Under the pieces are notes generated by a model that was given only the letters and a program-made list of their open reading frames with translations, did not search any database and was not told where the DNA came from. From contig JADKGC010000013.1 in assembly GCA_016717205.1 (NCBI GenBank), positions 62,001-126,000 on the forward strand: DNA of 64,000 nucleotides, written 5' to 3'. This document shows, piece after piece, positions 1 through 8,393 of the stretch (its first letter is position 1; the number at the start of each line of letters is the position of its first letter). Source of the stretch: Candidatus Flexifilum breve (GTDB taxonomy: Bacteria; Chloroflexota; Anaerolineae; Aggregatilineales; Phototrophicaceae). A program made the translations under genes and the position numbers.

Positions 1-2
1 CC

Positions 3-350
3 GGGCGCAGCGGTCGCCCGTATGCCGCGCATTACTCCGCGGCGAAGTGGGCGACCATCAGCATCACGCAGAGCGCCGCAGGTTACCTTGCGCCGTATAA
101 CATCAACGTGAATGCGGTGTGCCCCGGCGTCGTGCCTACCCCGATGTGGGACGACATTGACCGTGTCCAAGCCGAACGGTTCGGGCTGGAACGCGGCGGT
201 TGGATCAAGAAGACGGTGGACAGTGTGCCCCTCAAACGCGCCGCCACTCCCGGCGATCTGGCCGCGGCGGTCTCGTTCCTGTGCTCCGATGATGCCGATT
301 ACATCACCGGACAGGCGCTCAACGTCGACGGCGGAATCGAGATGAACTAG
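3..350 (+). CDS. Short-chain dehydrogenase/reductase, C-terminal part (5' end outside window)
   Basis: The reading frame is open from the window edge to the TAG at 348-350. It shows the SDR catalytic YxxxK motif as YSAAK (Tyr codon 33-35, Lys codon 45-47). The family segment NAVCPGVVPTPMW follows, and the usual ending is FLCSDDADYITGQALNVDGG. These define the catalytic half and C-terminus of a classical NAD(P)-dependent SDR; the Rossmann nucleotide-binding half lies upstream. The next gene starts at the base after the stop, so it is the first visible gene of an operon with the four-cysteine protein and the MetE-like protein. The substrate cannot be told from this fragment; FabG-like or sugar/alcohol dehydrogenase are both possible. 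Confidence 0.93.
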   Translation, partial: GRSGRPYAAHYSAAKWATISITQSAAGYLAPYNINVNAVCPGVVPTPMWDDIDRVQAERFGLERGGWIKKTVDSVPLKRAATPGDLAAAVSFLCSDDADYITGQALNVDGGIEMN

Positions 351-1349
351 ATGAGCCGTTTGCACCATGTCAATATTGCGCATTCCGAGACAATTGGACG
401 CGCGCTGCGCCTCGACACTATCGAGACGATTGGCGTGAGCAGTCAGACGTTGGCGGAAGAAGCGATAATCGAAGGGCAGGCCGCATTGGCCGCGGCACTG
501 ATCCGCTACTACCACACAGAAATGCGCATCATGCATAACATCATGCGCACGTGGATTCAGGACACGATTCGTTACATCATCGTGAAATCCGGCTCGGGCG
601 ATAATCCGGCGACGATTGCCGCCGCAGGCATCATGCGCACCTTCGACCAATATCCCATCGGCGAAACCGAACGCGATCAGGCGGTCAGCGCCTTGGATCG
701 CGGTGACATGGCCAATGCGCGGTTCTGGTTGGAGCGCATGCGCCTCGCCTTTCTCAATGTCCACGACATTCTTGTCGCGTGGATGCAAAATCTGCTTACA
801 TTCATTGCGCAGGAGTACCAGGAGCCTGCCGTGCTGGAGACGATTTTGCACACGCATCAGGATATCTGGGGCGACCGCTACGCCGCCTGGGATCGCATGA
901 CGCCATGGGAGAAGGTCGCGCTCACCGTCGAAGGCATGCGCGGCGGACATTTCAGCGGAATCCAGCGGCGCGGCGATGTCATCGTCGAAGATCAGGGCGA
1001 CCGCTACATGGTGGCGTTTGACCCATGTGGCAGCGGCGGCGTGCTGCGGCGCGGCGATCCGGAGACCGGGCGCGCGCCGATCAATGTGATGCTGCACGGC
1101 GTCAACGAGGAAGCGCACTTGTGGACGTGGCAGAAGACCGGCGTTCATTGGTACTGCTCGCACTGTGCCATCGCGATGGAATGGCTGCCGGGACGGACGC
1201 GCGGCTATCTGCTGCGCCCACTCGATCACACGCTGGATCACGGCGCGCCCTGTCCGTGGTACATCTATAAAGAAGATCGACTGATCCGCGACTACCACTA
1301 TCCGCGTACCGGACAAACCAAACCTATCGAACCCACTGCCCAAGGATAA
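351..1349 (+). CDS. Conserved hypothetical protein with a four-cysteine C-terminal motif
   Basis: 332 residues. The ATG follows directly on the preceding stop codon. The N-terminal two thirds look helical and soluble, with no signal peptide or membrane segment. The C-terminal third carries Cys226 (in DPCGSGGVLRR), Cys269 and Cys272 (WYCSHCA) and Cys301 (GAPCPWYIY). This spacing suits a structural zinc site or an iron-sulfur site. I do not recognise the family with confidence. The spacing to the MetE-like gene is 8 bp and a ribosome site precedes that gene, so the two are surely cotranscribed. That suggests a role in a one-carbon, corrinoid or small-molecule methyl-transfer pathway, but this is inference from context only. 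Confidence 0.8.
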   Translation: MSRLHHVNIAHSETIGRALRLDTIETIGVSSQTLAEEAIIEGQAALAAALIRYYHTEMRIMHNIMRTWIQDTIRYIIVKSGSGDNPATIAAAGIMRTFDQYPIGETERDQAVSALDRGDMANARFWLERMRLAFLNVHDILVAWMQNLLTFIAQEYQEPAVLETILHTHQDIWGDRYAAWDRMTPWEKVALTVEGMRGGHFSGIQRRGDVIVEDQGDRYMVAFDPCGSGGVLRRGDPETGRAPINVMLHGVNEEAHLWTWQKTGVHWYCSHCAIAMEWLPGRTRGYLLRPLDHTLDHGAPCPWYIYKEDRLIRDYHYPRTGQTKPIEPTAQG

Positions 1350-1357
1350 AAAAGCTT

Positions 1358-2395
1358 ATGTATCTCTACCAAAATATGCCCTTGCTGCCGACGCAAGTGA
1401 TTGGCAGTTACGGTACGCCCGGTTGGTTATTTGTCGTGCGCGAAGCGATGAAACGCGGCGACATGGGATCAGTCGACATACGCGAAGCCTTTGACGACGC
1501 GACCAACCTCGCCATCATGGAGCAGGAAGAAGCGGGCGTCGATGTCATCAGCGATGGTGAAATGCGACGCTTTAATTTCCTCGTTGGCTTCTACGACTCG
1601 ATCAAAGGGTTAGAGAAGATCCCGTGGGAGCGCCAGTTGGGCTACCCGGGGCCGGATATGATCGATGCGTTCCGCGCAATTGGCGAACTCAGCACGCCGG
1701 ACGGGTTAGGCCTGCCGGAAGAACTCGCGTATGCCCGCAAGCGCACGAGCAAACCGCTCGTGACGCCGCTCGGCGGTCCGGTGACGTTCGCGTTTCGCAT
1801 CAACCCGGGGCGCGTTTACGGCAGCAAGAACGAGATCGCCTGGGCGCTCGCGCCGATCATCAACGCGGAACTCAAACGCGCAGTCGCCGCCGGGGCGACG
1901 CACATCCAGCTCGACGAGCCATCCGCGATTGACGATTTTGTGCCGCTGCCCGACTTCGTGGAGATGTTCAACCGCTGCGTCGAAGGCCTGGGCGTGACCA
2001 TTGGCTTACACATCTGCTTCGGCAATTTCATGGGACGGCCAGCAGTCGCGCATCGCACCTATGAGCATATCGCGCCGATCTTCCCCGACCTCGATGTGGA
2101 TATCATTCACCTCGAATTCGCCAATCGCGGTATGTGGCAAACCGATCTCTTCAGCAGATACGCCCGCCCTGATCAGTATCTCGCCGCGGGGGTGATCGAT
2201 GTGAAAGCCCGCGCTATCGAAACGCCCGCCATCGTCGCGGAGCGCATTCGCGATGTGCTCAAATACAATGATCCGAAGCGCGTGTGGGTTAGTTCGGACT
2301 GCGGTTTCAGCATGACTGCGCGCTGGGTCGCTCGGGAGAAGCTCAAGGCGATGGTGGCGGGTACAAATCTTGTTCGTGCCGAATTGAACACTTAG
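1358..2395 (+). CDS. MetE-like cobalamin-independent methyltransferase (UROD/MetE-like superfamily)
   Basis: 345 residues, about the size of the C-terminal catalytic barrel of MetE alone; the N-terminal MetE barrel is absent. The start begins PLLPTQVIGSYGTPGWL, typical of archaeal-type short MetE homologues. The zinc ligands of the family are all present: His218 and Cys220 (GLHICFGNF), Glu253 (IIHLEFANRG) and Cys315 (SSDCGF). It should therefore bind zinc and activate a thiol acceptor for methyl transfer. Without the folate-binding N-terminal barrel, the methyl donor may not be methyl-tetrahydrofolate, and many such paralogues act on other thiols. A purine-rich Shine-Dalgarno (AAGGA) lies about 12 bases before the ATG. 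It is the last gene of the operon; a strong hairpin follows at 2470. Confidence 0.88.
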   Translation: MYLYQNMPLLPTQVIGSYGTPGWLFVVREAMKRGDMGSVDIREAFDDATNLAIMEQEEAGVDVISDGEMRRFNFLVGFYDSIKGLEKIPWERQLGYPGPDMIDAFRAIGELSTPDGLGLPEELAYARKRTSKPLVTPLGGPVTFAFRINPGRVYGSKNEIAWALAPIINAELKRAVAAGATHIQLDEPSAIDDFVPLPDFVEMFNRCVEGLGVTIGLHICFGNFMGRPAVAHRTYEHIAPIFPDLDVDIIHLEFANRGMWQTDLFSRYARPDQYLAAGVIDVKARAIETPAIVAERIRDVLKYNDPKRVWVSSDCGFSMTARWVAREKLKAMVAGTNLVRAELNT

Positions 2396-2460
2396 CCCAT
2401 CAGACGTCGGCGGTTGCTTGGGGGGTGACAACTCGTATAGCGATCTCGCCCGGCTGATGT

Positions 2461-2565
2461 TGGACAACAAAAGAGCACCTCTCAATCTGAGGGTGCTCTT
2501 TATAGCTGGTTCGGAGACAACGGGGTTCGCATAAGACCGTGTACAATCTACGTCTTATACCCCCT
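2461..2565 (+). repeat. Mosaic dispersed repeat, copy A (head type 1 + tail type 1)
   Basis: The copy has the hairpin head at 2470-2501, then the core GGAGACAACGGGG near 2514, then a tail reading CATAAGACCGTGTACAATC. The head is shared with copy B (5931-6079), and the tail with copies C (27253) and D (36421). The interval 2396-2619 contains no gene other than this element. Confidence 0.7.
2470..2501 (+). terminator. Hairpin terminator after the MetE-like gene, head of mosaic repeat copy A
   Basis: AAAGAGCACC pairs with GGGTGCTCTTT across a short loop, followed by T residues. It lies 75 bp after the stop of the MetE-like gene. The same hairpin recurs almost base for base at 5939-5969, so it is also the head module of a dispersed repeat. 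Confidence 0.7.
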
Positions 2566-2619
2566 CGTACACAATCATGGCGTGATTCTACTACATTTTC
2601 TACCCCCAAGCGGACGTCG

Positions 2620-2990
2620 TTATTCACTCGGTGCCTCCGCTTCACCTGCCGTATCTATCCCTGACAGCGCGTAAGCAACCGCCTCATTGAGCGTCATCGA
2701 CCGACCTTCCGCCCAGGATTCCGCCAATAGTGACTGGTCGAGTTGGGCGCGGAGTGTAGCGACACCGCGTTCGTAGGAACGTCGTTGAAACGACAACACT
2801 AATGCGCCTGAGATGTCGCGCAGTCTTTCTGCCGCGCCGAAAATGCGCGCTGACCGAAGCAACCGCGACTCACTATCCATCGATTGCTGCGCTTGTAACG
2901 CTGCCAGAGATGCCGTTACTTCGAGCGCATGGATAACCTGCCAGCTTTCGCCCATTTCTCGAAACAACGTCAGGCTCTTGACTAAACGCG
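2620..2990 (-). pseudogene. C-terminal fragment of the XRE-STAND regulator, shifted out of frame
   Basis: This minus-strand frame continues the helical TPR-like region of the upstream regulator: LVKSLTLFREMGESW, then IFGAAERLRDISGA, ending near a TAA at 2620. It is the expected C-terminus of the 5032-2873 gene. The two frames join in the alternating CG run at 2987-2995, where one base gained or lost restores a protein of about 800 residues. Either the gene is broken, or the run was miscounted during sequencing, or the run is a slippage switch. Confidence 0.75.
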
Positions 2991-5032
2991 CGCGCCTGTT
3001 CGTAATCCTGCTGATCCAGTGCGACCATTGCATGTTGTGCCAGTATCGATGCGAGTTGCCAAACATCGCCTGCCGCGCTTGTGCTAATGGTACTCTCCTC
3101 CCAGAGCTGGTCTGCTTGTTGGGTCTCTCCCTGGAGATAGGCCAGTGTGCCCAAAAAGTAGATAGTCAGGCTGATGCCGCTCAAGTTATTGAGCGTACGA
3201 AACAGGGCGAGACTCTCCTCTAGCAACGGTCTGGCTCGCTCGACATCTGCTCGTAAAACAAATACCATGCCATAAACGCTAATTGCTTCCGCAAGCGCTG
3301 GTTGATCCCCAAGTTCTCGCCAGAGTGCCACGGATTCATCAGTATGTGACTGTGCGGCGTCCAAGTCGCCGAGCCACTGGTCGATCAGTCCAAGTTCTTC
3401 GAGCGCGGTAGCCCGAAGGCGTTGATAGGCGTGAACCGACAGCTTGGTGTGGACAACGTCTCTAGAGCGTGCGAGGGCATCGGCGAGCCATACACTTGCC
3501 TCGCGCATATGACCCCGCCTCGACCAAAAGTCGCGCAGGGAACTCGCCAACCGCAGCAGAGTTTCGCTATCTCCGGCATTCTGGCACCACGTGAGCGCTG
3601 AACGGAAATTGGCGTGTTCGGCTTCTTGAAGATCCCATGTCAGCTTAGGCTGTAATCCGCCAAATTCTAGGTTGTGTGCTTCCGCAAGCGCTGCGTAATA
3701 AGCGACATACTGTTTACTTATTAGCTCGGCTTCACCGCTCAAACCAAACTGTTGTAATGCATACTCGCGGATGGTTTCCAACATCGCGAAACGCGGCCCG
3801 CCATCGGATTGTGCCTCCCGCCTGATCAAGTTTTTGTCCAGCAGCGAAGCCAACCCATCCACCGGGTCTAAGCTCAGATTTTGCATACAGATGGTTTCCA
3901 CTGCTTTCAGCGTCCATCCCCCTACGAAAACCCCCAACCGACGGAACAGGGTTTGCTCTTCCAGGTCGAGCAGGTGATAACTCCACTCTATCGCTGCATT
4001 TAGCGTGCGATGACGCGGTTCCAAGTCGCGCGGGCCGTCAGATCGCAGCAACAAACCGCCACTCAGCCGTTCCAGCAGCTGCGCCGGATGCAGCAGCTTG
4101 ATGCGTGCCGAGATCAGTTCAATCGCCAGCGGCAAGCCGTCCAAGCGAGCACAAATAGCGACGACAGTTGCGGCATTCGCCTCCGTCAGCGCAAACTCCG
4201 GCGTGACCGCCTGCGCCCGTTCCAAGAAGAGCGCCACGGCAGAATACTGGGACACGGTGTAGGCATCGGGTAGCTGGACGAGATCGGGCAGGGCCAAGGG
4301 CGTGACCGGAAATTGTCGTTCTGGTCGAATGCGGAGCGGTGCGCGGCTGGTCACGAGCAGCTTCAGCCACGGACAGGCAGCGAGCAGATCGGCCATGTGG
4401 GCGGCCGCCGCCAAAACTTGCTCGAAGTTATCGAGTACCAGCAGGAGCTGTTTATCGCGGAGAAAGGTCTTCAACCGTTCTAGCGGGGTTTGCGGCCCGC
4501 CTTCGGGTACGCCCAGCGTACTCGCACACGTGGTGAGGACCAGGGTAGCATCGGTGACGGGAGCGAGGCTAACCAGAAATACTCCATCGGGAAAATCCTC
4601 TCGTACTTCGGCAGCGAGCTGGAGTGCCAGGCGGGTTTTGCCGATCCCCGGCGGCCCTGTGAGCGTGAGCAACCGCGTCTGTGGCTGCAGCAACTGCTTG
4701 CGGAGAGCCGCGACATCGGCCGTTCGCCCAATCAAGAGATTGGGCGGTGCAGGCAGATTGGTGGGCGAGTAAAACAGCGGATTCTCGAGCGCGCCATTTT
4801 TCCCGGCCTTGGCTCGGGCAAAGCTGATAAAAGCCGGGCGTTCATTCAATGGGATATTCAAGTGCTCGGCTAAGAGTTCGGCGAGTTGGTGGGACGGGCG
4901 GCGTTCGTCCGCCTCGATTTTGTTGAGGGTGACCACGGCACAGCCAATTCGCTGCGCCAACGCTTCGCGCGTAAGCTCGAGAGCTTTGCGCCGCTGCTTC
5001 AGCCACTGGCCGAACGATACGCTGGCGTTCAT
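2873..5032 (-). CDS. XRE-family HTH regulator with NB-ARC/STAND ATPase and TPR-like repeats (frame lost near C-terminus)
   Basis: The chosen start is the second of two adjacent ATGs (5032), which has GGAGG five bases upstream; the longest open frame would begin at 5071. Domains in order: an XRE helix-turn-helix (FGQWLKQRRKALELTREALAQ, first 60 residues); an NB-ARC-type ATPase with P-loop GPPGIGKT and Walker B LLLVLDNFEQ; a winged-helix segment (LNAAIEWSYHLL, LFRRLGVFVGGW); and a TPR-like superhelix. This is the AfsR/SARP-like STAND architecture known for signal-responsive transcription factors of Chloroflexota and Actinomycetota. After about residue 690 the protein leaves its family sequence because of a frame break at 2987-2995. 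It is divergent from the secreted-protein gene and shares a control region with three TGTATCA repeats. Confidence 0.85.
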   Translation of the reverse strand: MNASVSFGQWLKQRRKALELTREALAQRIGCAVVTLNKIEADERRPSHQLAELLAEHLNIPLNERPAFISFARAKAGKNGALENPLFYSPTNLPAPPNLLIGRTADVAALRKQLLQPQTRLLTLTGPPGIGKTRLALQLAAEVREDFPDGVFLVSLAPVTDATLVLTTCASTLGVPEGGPQTPLERLKTFLRDKQLLLVLDNFEQVLAAAAHMADLLAACPWLKLLVTSRAPLRIRPERQFPVTPLALPDLVQLPDAYTVSQYSAVALFLERAQAVTPEFALTEANAATVVAICARLDGLPLAIELISARIKLLHPAQLLERLSGGLLLRSDGPRDLEPRHRTLNAAIEWSYHLLDLEEQTLFRRLGVFVGGWTLKAVETICMQNLSLDPVDGLASLLDKNLIRREAQSDGGPRFAMLETIREYALQQFGLSGEAELISKQYVAYYAALAEAHNLEFGGLQPKLTWDLQEAEHANFRSALTWCQNAGDSETLLRLASSLRDFWSRRGHMREASVWLADALARSRDVVHTKLSVHAYQRLRATALEELGLIDQWLGDLDAAQSHTDESVALWRELGDQPALAEAISVYGMVFVLRADVERARPLLEESLALFRTLNNLSGISLTIYFLGTLAYLQGETQQADQLWEESTISTSAAGDVWQLASILAQHAMVALDQQDYEQARAFSQEPDVVSRNGRKLAGYPCARSNGISGSVTSAAIDG

Positions 5033-5073
5033 CATCGCCTCCGTCTCTCTGAATGTCACCGGTATAATCACTT

Positions 5074-5103
5074 TGTATCAATTCTGTATCAGTTACTGTA
5101 TCA
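5074..5103 (+). promoter_or_regulatory. Three direct TGTATCA repeats between divergent genes (candidate operator)
   Basis: TGTATCA occurs at 5074-5080, 5085-5091 and 5097-5103, spaced 11 and 12 bp, which is about one helical turn. It lies in the 140-bp divergent gap between the XRE-STAND regulator and the secreted-protein gene. A helix-turn-helix protein binding one face of the DNA would suit this spacing. Autoregulation by the adjacent XRE protein is an inference. Confidence 0.5.
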
Positions 5104-5174
5104 CAAAGTGCTTCGTGAAAAGCAGTCATGCAGGTTCAATAGGAGGTATCAGCGGCTTATAAAAGGAATTCACG

Positions 5175-5798
5175 ATGAAGAAATGTTCTTTGGTTGCTAT
5201 TCTGCTGCTTATCGCGCTGGGCTTGAGTTTCGGGCTCGTTTTCGCGCAGGATACCCCGCCAGAACCGAGCGCTGGAATCGACTTCGATTACAACCGGGAT
5301 CGCTTCCAGTATGAGGGGCAGTCGGTCATTGCAGAACTCAGCGTGGCGGCCGCATTACCGCCCGTCCCACTTGAACCGCTGATGCCATGCCCGACGGATG
5401 TTACCTCGACCACGATTTGCGACGTAATCGCAACCAAAGCGGAGGACATTGTGGGGGTGTGGTCGGTCTACTTTAACGCCGGTCCAGGCTTCATCCGTTA
5501 CAATCCGGACGGCACATGGGTAATTGGTGACACAGTAGAAAGTACCACAGCTGTTGCGGTTCAAGGCTATCCGAGCGGTACATACAGCTTTGATGACAAT
5601 GGACTGTTCACCTCTCTTGACCCAAACACGCCAGTCGAATTAATGCCAGAGGAGTGTCGAGTCGGGCACTATCAATTGCGCGTCATCAAGGTCGGTGGTC
5701 AGCCCGTCGCGCTCAATCACGCCGTCCGTGATGACTGCTTTGCGCCGCGCCGGACGGATTGGGGTTATACCATGTTGTGGGCTGGCAGCAGCGAATAA
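5175..5798 (+). CDS. Small secreted protein with lipocalin-like sequence pattern
   Basis: 207 residues. A clear Sec signal peptide occupies residues 1-24 (basic MKKC, then a leucine-rich core, then VFAQD, cleavage probably after Ala). There is no lipobox. The mature part contains DIVGVWSVYFNAGPGFIRYNPDGTW, then GTYSFDDNG. That is the pattern of small beta-barrel proteins that begin with a G-x-W motif, as in lipocalin-like families. Cysteines in the exported part (PCPT, TTICDV, EECRVG, DDCFAP) may form disulfides. AAAGGA precedes the ATG. The function is unknown. It faces the XRE-STAND regulator across a shared promoter region, so it may be that regulator's target. Confidence 0.75.
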   Translation: MKKCSLVAILLLIALGLSFGLVFAQDTPPEPSAGIDFDYNRDRFQYEGQSVIAELSVAAALPPVPLEPLMPCPTDVTSTTICDVIATKAEDIVGVWSVYFNAGPGFIRYNPDGTWVIGDTVESTTAVAVQGYPSGTYSFDDNGLFTSLDPNTPVELMPEECRVGHYQLRVIKVGGQPVALNHAVRDDCFAPRRTDWGYTMLWAGSSE

Positions 5799-5930
5799 TC
5801 TGAAGAGCCGTCTCAATGAACTCTGGCTGGCGGTGTTGAGCTGTCGGCCATATCGCTTAACGTCCTTCAAAACCGGGTCAGTCCAGATTCTGGCGATTGT
5901 ACTTCCTGGCGATTCTGCCAAGCTGTTGGG

Positions 5931-6079
5931 AGAAAACAAAAGAGCACCCTCAATCTGAGGGTGCTCTTTATAGCTGGTTCGGAGACGACGGGTCTCGTTC
6001 CCGCTCTCGCTATGTAATTCTCCTGCCCAAACCGAGCTACACGCTCGAAATCGACGCTATCCTCAAACGCGCGTCTTGA
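5931..6079 (+). repeat. Mosaic dispersed repeat, copy B (head type 1 + tail type 2)
   Basis: The head matches copy A (GAGCACC hairpin, then TTTATAGCTGGTTCGGAGAC). After the core GGAGACGACGGG the sequence switches to tail 2, starting TCTCGTTCCCGCTCTCGC and ending near AACGCGCGTCTTGAT. Tail 2 recurs in copy E (43327-43485). The 722-bp gap 5799-6520 holds this repeat, a decayed IS end at 6363 and a candidate promoter, and no gene. Confidence 0.75.
5939..5969 (+). terminator. Hairpin terminator, head of mosaic repeat copy B
   Basis: AAAGAGCACCCTCA pairs with TGAGGGTGCTCTTT in a nearly perfect 14-bp stem with a three-base loop and a T-rich end. It lies about 140 bp after the secreted-protein gene. 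Confidence 0.75.
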
Positions 6080-6362
6080 TATTTCGGGAGTCTTTGTTTA
6101 CGAGTATCAATCTACGGTTGATACACTGTGTGGGAAGTCAGGATAAGCTGTCTCGACAAGACCTGGCATCATATCAACAAGTTCGCATGCATCAGGAATA
6201 ACGTCAGGTAATGAACGCCCTACGGGACATGGTATTTGGTGTAATCGGTGTAGTGGATTTCCACAAGTATCGAAAACCGTGTCTCACACGGATTGGTCTA
6301 CCCCAGATGAATGGTAAACCAGTTCCAACTGAGAACCACAATCTAGAATATTTTCAATCAAT

Positions 6363-6387
6363 ATTTCACACAAAGTGCGGATGAGCC
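6363..6387 (+). repeat. Solitary ISL3-type terminal repeat (IS relic)
   Basis: These 25 bases match the right terminal repeat of the intact ISL3 element at 54542-54566 except at a few positions (CACACAAAGTGCGGATGAGCC here, CACACAATTTGCGGATGAGCC there). No transposase remains beside it. A related, opposite-facing end is at 25344-25368. Confidence 0.6.
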
Positions 6388-6447
6388 ATTCTATCGGGGC
6401 CAGCCCAGTTTTCTGAACATTATCTTGTTTACCGACAAATCCTCAAT

Positions 6448-6480
6448 CCTTCAAGCGTTTAATTGAAACTATAATAGAGT
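6448..6480 (+). promoter_or_regulatory. Candidate promoter of the glycan operon
   Basis: A consensus -10 box TATAAT lies at 6470-6475, 45 bases before the first ATG at 6521. The -35 region is weak (TTCAAG at about 6450, short spacing). It is the only good -10 box in the gap, and no other promoter is obvious until 8300. Confidence 0.4.
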
Positions 6481-6520
6481 AAGATTAAGACATTCACATG
6501 ATTACACTGCGACAAGTCTC

Positions 6521-8299
6521 ATGACTCCCCAGCCGTCCAATCTGACGCCCTCTTTCCTGAATCCAACCGAACGCGCCCTGCTGCTGCTGATCCTCAACGG
6601 CTTGTCCGCCGCAAATGCGCTCGCGCTCACGCCGGAACAGGTCGATTTTGAGCGTGGGTGGCTGCTGGTCGGCACTGATACCATTCCGCTTACCCGGCAA
6701 AGCGCCGACGCCTTGCGCGTGCTACCGCTGACCGCCGCTGGTGGTTACTTCCCAGCGGATGCGCCGCGCCTGCCGCTCTCCGAACAGGATGCGCACGCGC
6801 GCCTCGCCGGGGCGCTCTGGTACACATCGGAGGATGGGCGGCTGATTCGGGAGACAGGCGGTTTCACGCTCGAAGTGCCGATTCTGCCGCTGCCCTATAC
6901 TTATCCGTTCTCGGTGATCGCTCGCCTGCACCCGGACAGCCTGCACGCGGCAGAGGCGCAGGCAACCGTGCAGACCGCCATGGACTGGTTGGCCGTCGAA
7001 CTATTGGCCGAAGGGCGTGTGTCGCTCGTTCAGCGCGTACGCTCGGCGCTGCTCAGCGGGCGCGTCATCTTCCTGCTCATCTCCACGGGCGTCAACGGCC
7101 TCAATTTTCTGTACAACCTCGTGATCGGGCGCTTGCTCACGCCGGCCGAATATAGCCAGATCACGCTGCTCATCACCATTCAATTGATCATCAGCCTACT
7201 TCCGAGCGTGATCCAGACGGTGAGCGCGCGCTTCAGTGCGACCTATGCTGCCCGTGGTGAAGAGGAAGCGCTGGCAGCGCTGATTCAGTTTGGCCGCCGT
7301 TGGAGTTTCCGGCTGGCGCTGGGCACCCTCGCCCTGCTGATCGTCGGGGCACAGCCGTTCGCCAATCTATTCCAGATCACACGACCGGAACTGCTGCTGC
7401 CCGTCATCATCGCTGCGCCGCTGTTCGTGCTGATGGGGCTGGATCGCGGCGTGCTGCAGGGCACAGGCCGCTACTTCTGGCTGTCGGGAGCATATCTAGC
7501 GGAAGGCGTGGTGCGGTTTGGCGCTGGCGTCGGCCTCGCTCTGATCGTCGCCGTAAGCACGCGTGTCGATGGCGCGGCGTGGGGTTTGGGGCAGGCGATG
7601 ATTATCACGTGGTTTGTGAGCTGGTTAGGGCTGCGACATTTCAAGCTGCCAGCCACGGCCTCCGCGTCGTCTGAACAATCAGAGTGGATGCGTTTGCTGG
7701 GCTTCGTCGCGATTAGCCTGCTCGGCCAAACGTTGATCACCAACAGCGACTTCATGCTCGTCAAAACGCTGTTTTCGCCGGAAGAAGCCGGACAGTATGC
7801 CGCCGTGACCGTGTTAGGCCGCATCGCGTACTTCGGCGCGACGCCGTTGATGCTGCTCATGCTCCCCGCCGTCGCGCGGCAGCAGGCGCTTGGACGACCC
7901 ACTCGCCCGATCTTCTTCGGCTTGATGGGCGTGGTTGGCGTTTTCACCGGGGCGTTGTTCCTCGTGTCGTTCCTGTTTGCTCCGCAAGTGCTTGGGCTGC
8001 TCTACGGCGACGCCTACCTCCCGGCGGCGGCGCTCCTGCCGACCTACACGATTGCCGCATCGCTGTTCGTGTTTGCCAACGTCGCCATGACCTATCTCGT
8101 CGCGCTCAATGTGGGCGGCGGCGCGTGGATGCTGCTCGCAGCAGGCGTGGCGCAGATTATCGGTATTTTGCTGTTCCATGCAACCTTGCCCGCGGTGATC
8201 ATCGTGCAGATTGTCATCATGCTGCTGCTGGTGATCGGCGTGTTGTGGCAGGCGTTACGGACGGCGGATCAACCCACGGTGCCCCGTTCCGCAATGTGA
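6521..8299 (+). CDS. Polysaccharide flippase (Wzx/MATE-like) with an integrase-like N-terminal segment
   Basis: 592 residues. Residues from about 175 onward form a 12-14 helix membrane protein of the oligosaccharide-flippase superfamily. It starts FLLISTGVNGLNFLYNLVIGR and has GRLLTPAEYSQITLL, the usual 'GR.L.P.eyg' opening. It should move lipid-linked sugars across the membrane. The first 80 residues are unusual: ERALLLLILNGLSAANALAL, then TPEQVDFERGWLLV, then TIPLTRQSADAL. This resembles the start of a tyrosine-recombinase catalytic domain (TGLRisEalaL..eDvD). However, the catalytic Arg is replaced by Ser, and the His, second Arg and Tyr are absent, so it cannot be a recombinase. It is the first gene of the 6521-20240 run. 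Confidence 0.85.
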   Translation: MTPQPSNLTPSFLNPTERALLLLILNGLSAANALALTPEQVDFERGWLLVGTDTIPLTRQSADALRVLPLTAAGGYFPADAPRLPLSEQDAHARLAGALWYTSEDGRLIRETGGFTLEVPILPLPYTYPFSVIARLHPDSLHAAEAQATVQTAMDWLAVELLAEGRVSLVQRVRSALLSGRVIFLLISTGVNGLNFLYNLVIGRLLTPAEYSQITLLITIQLIISLLPSVIQTVSARFSATYAARGEEEALAALIQFGRRWSFRLALGTLALLIVGAQPFANLFQITRPELLLPVIIAAPLFVLMGLDRGVLQGTGRYFWLSGAYLAEGVVRFGAGVGLALIVAVSTRVDGAAWGLGQAMIITWFVSWLGLRHFKLPATASASSEQSEWMRLLGFVAISLLGQTLITNSDFMLVKTLFSPEEAGQYAAVTVLGRIAYFGATPLMLLMLPAVARQQALGRPTRPIFFGLMGVVGVFTGALFLVSFLFAPQVLGLLYGDAYLPAAALLPTYTIAASLFVFANVAMTYLVALNVGGGAWMLLAAGVAQIIGILLFHATLPAVIIVQIVIMLLLVIGVLWQALRTADQPTVPRSAM

Positions 8300-8393
8300 A
8301 TTATTCGCTAAAAGTTGGCGACCTTAATTCAATTCGTGCATTCTTAATGCTAAGATTTCAATAGATTATCATTCTATACGAGCGGATTCTTGG

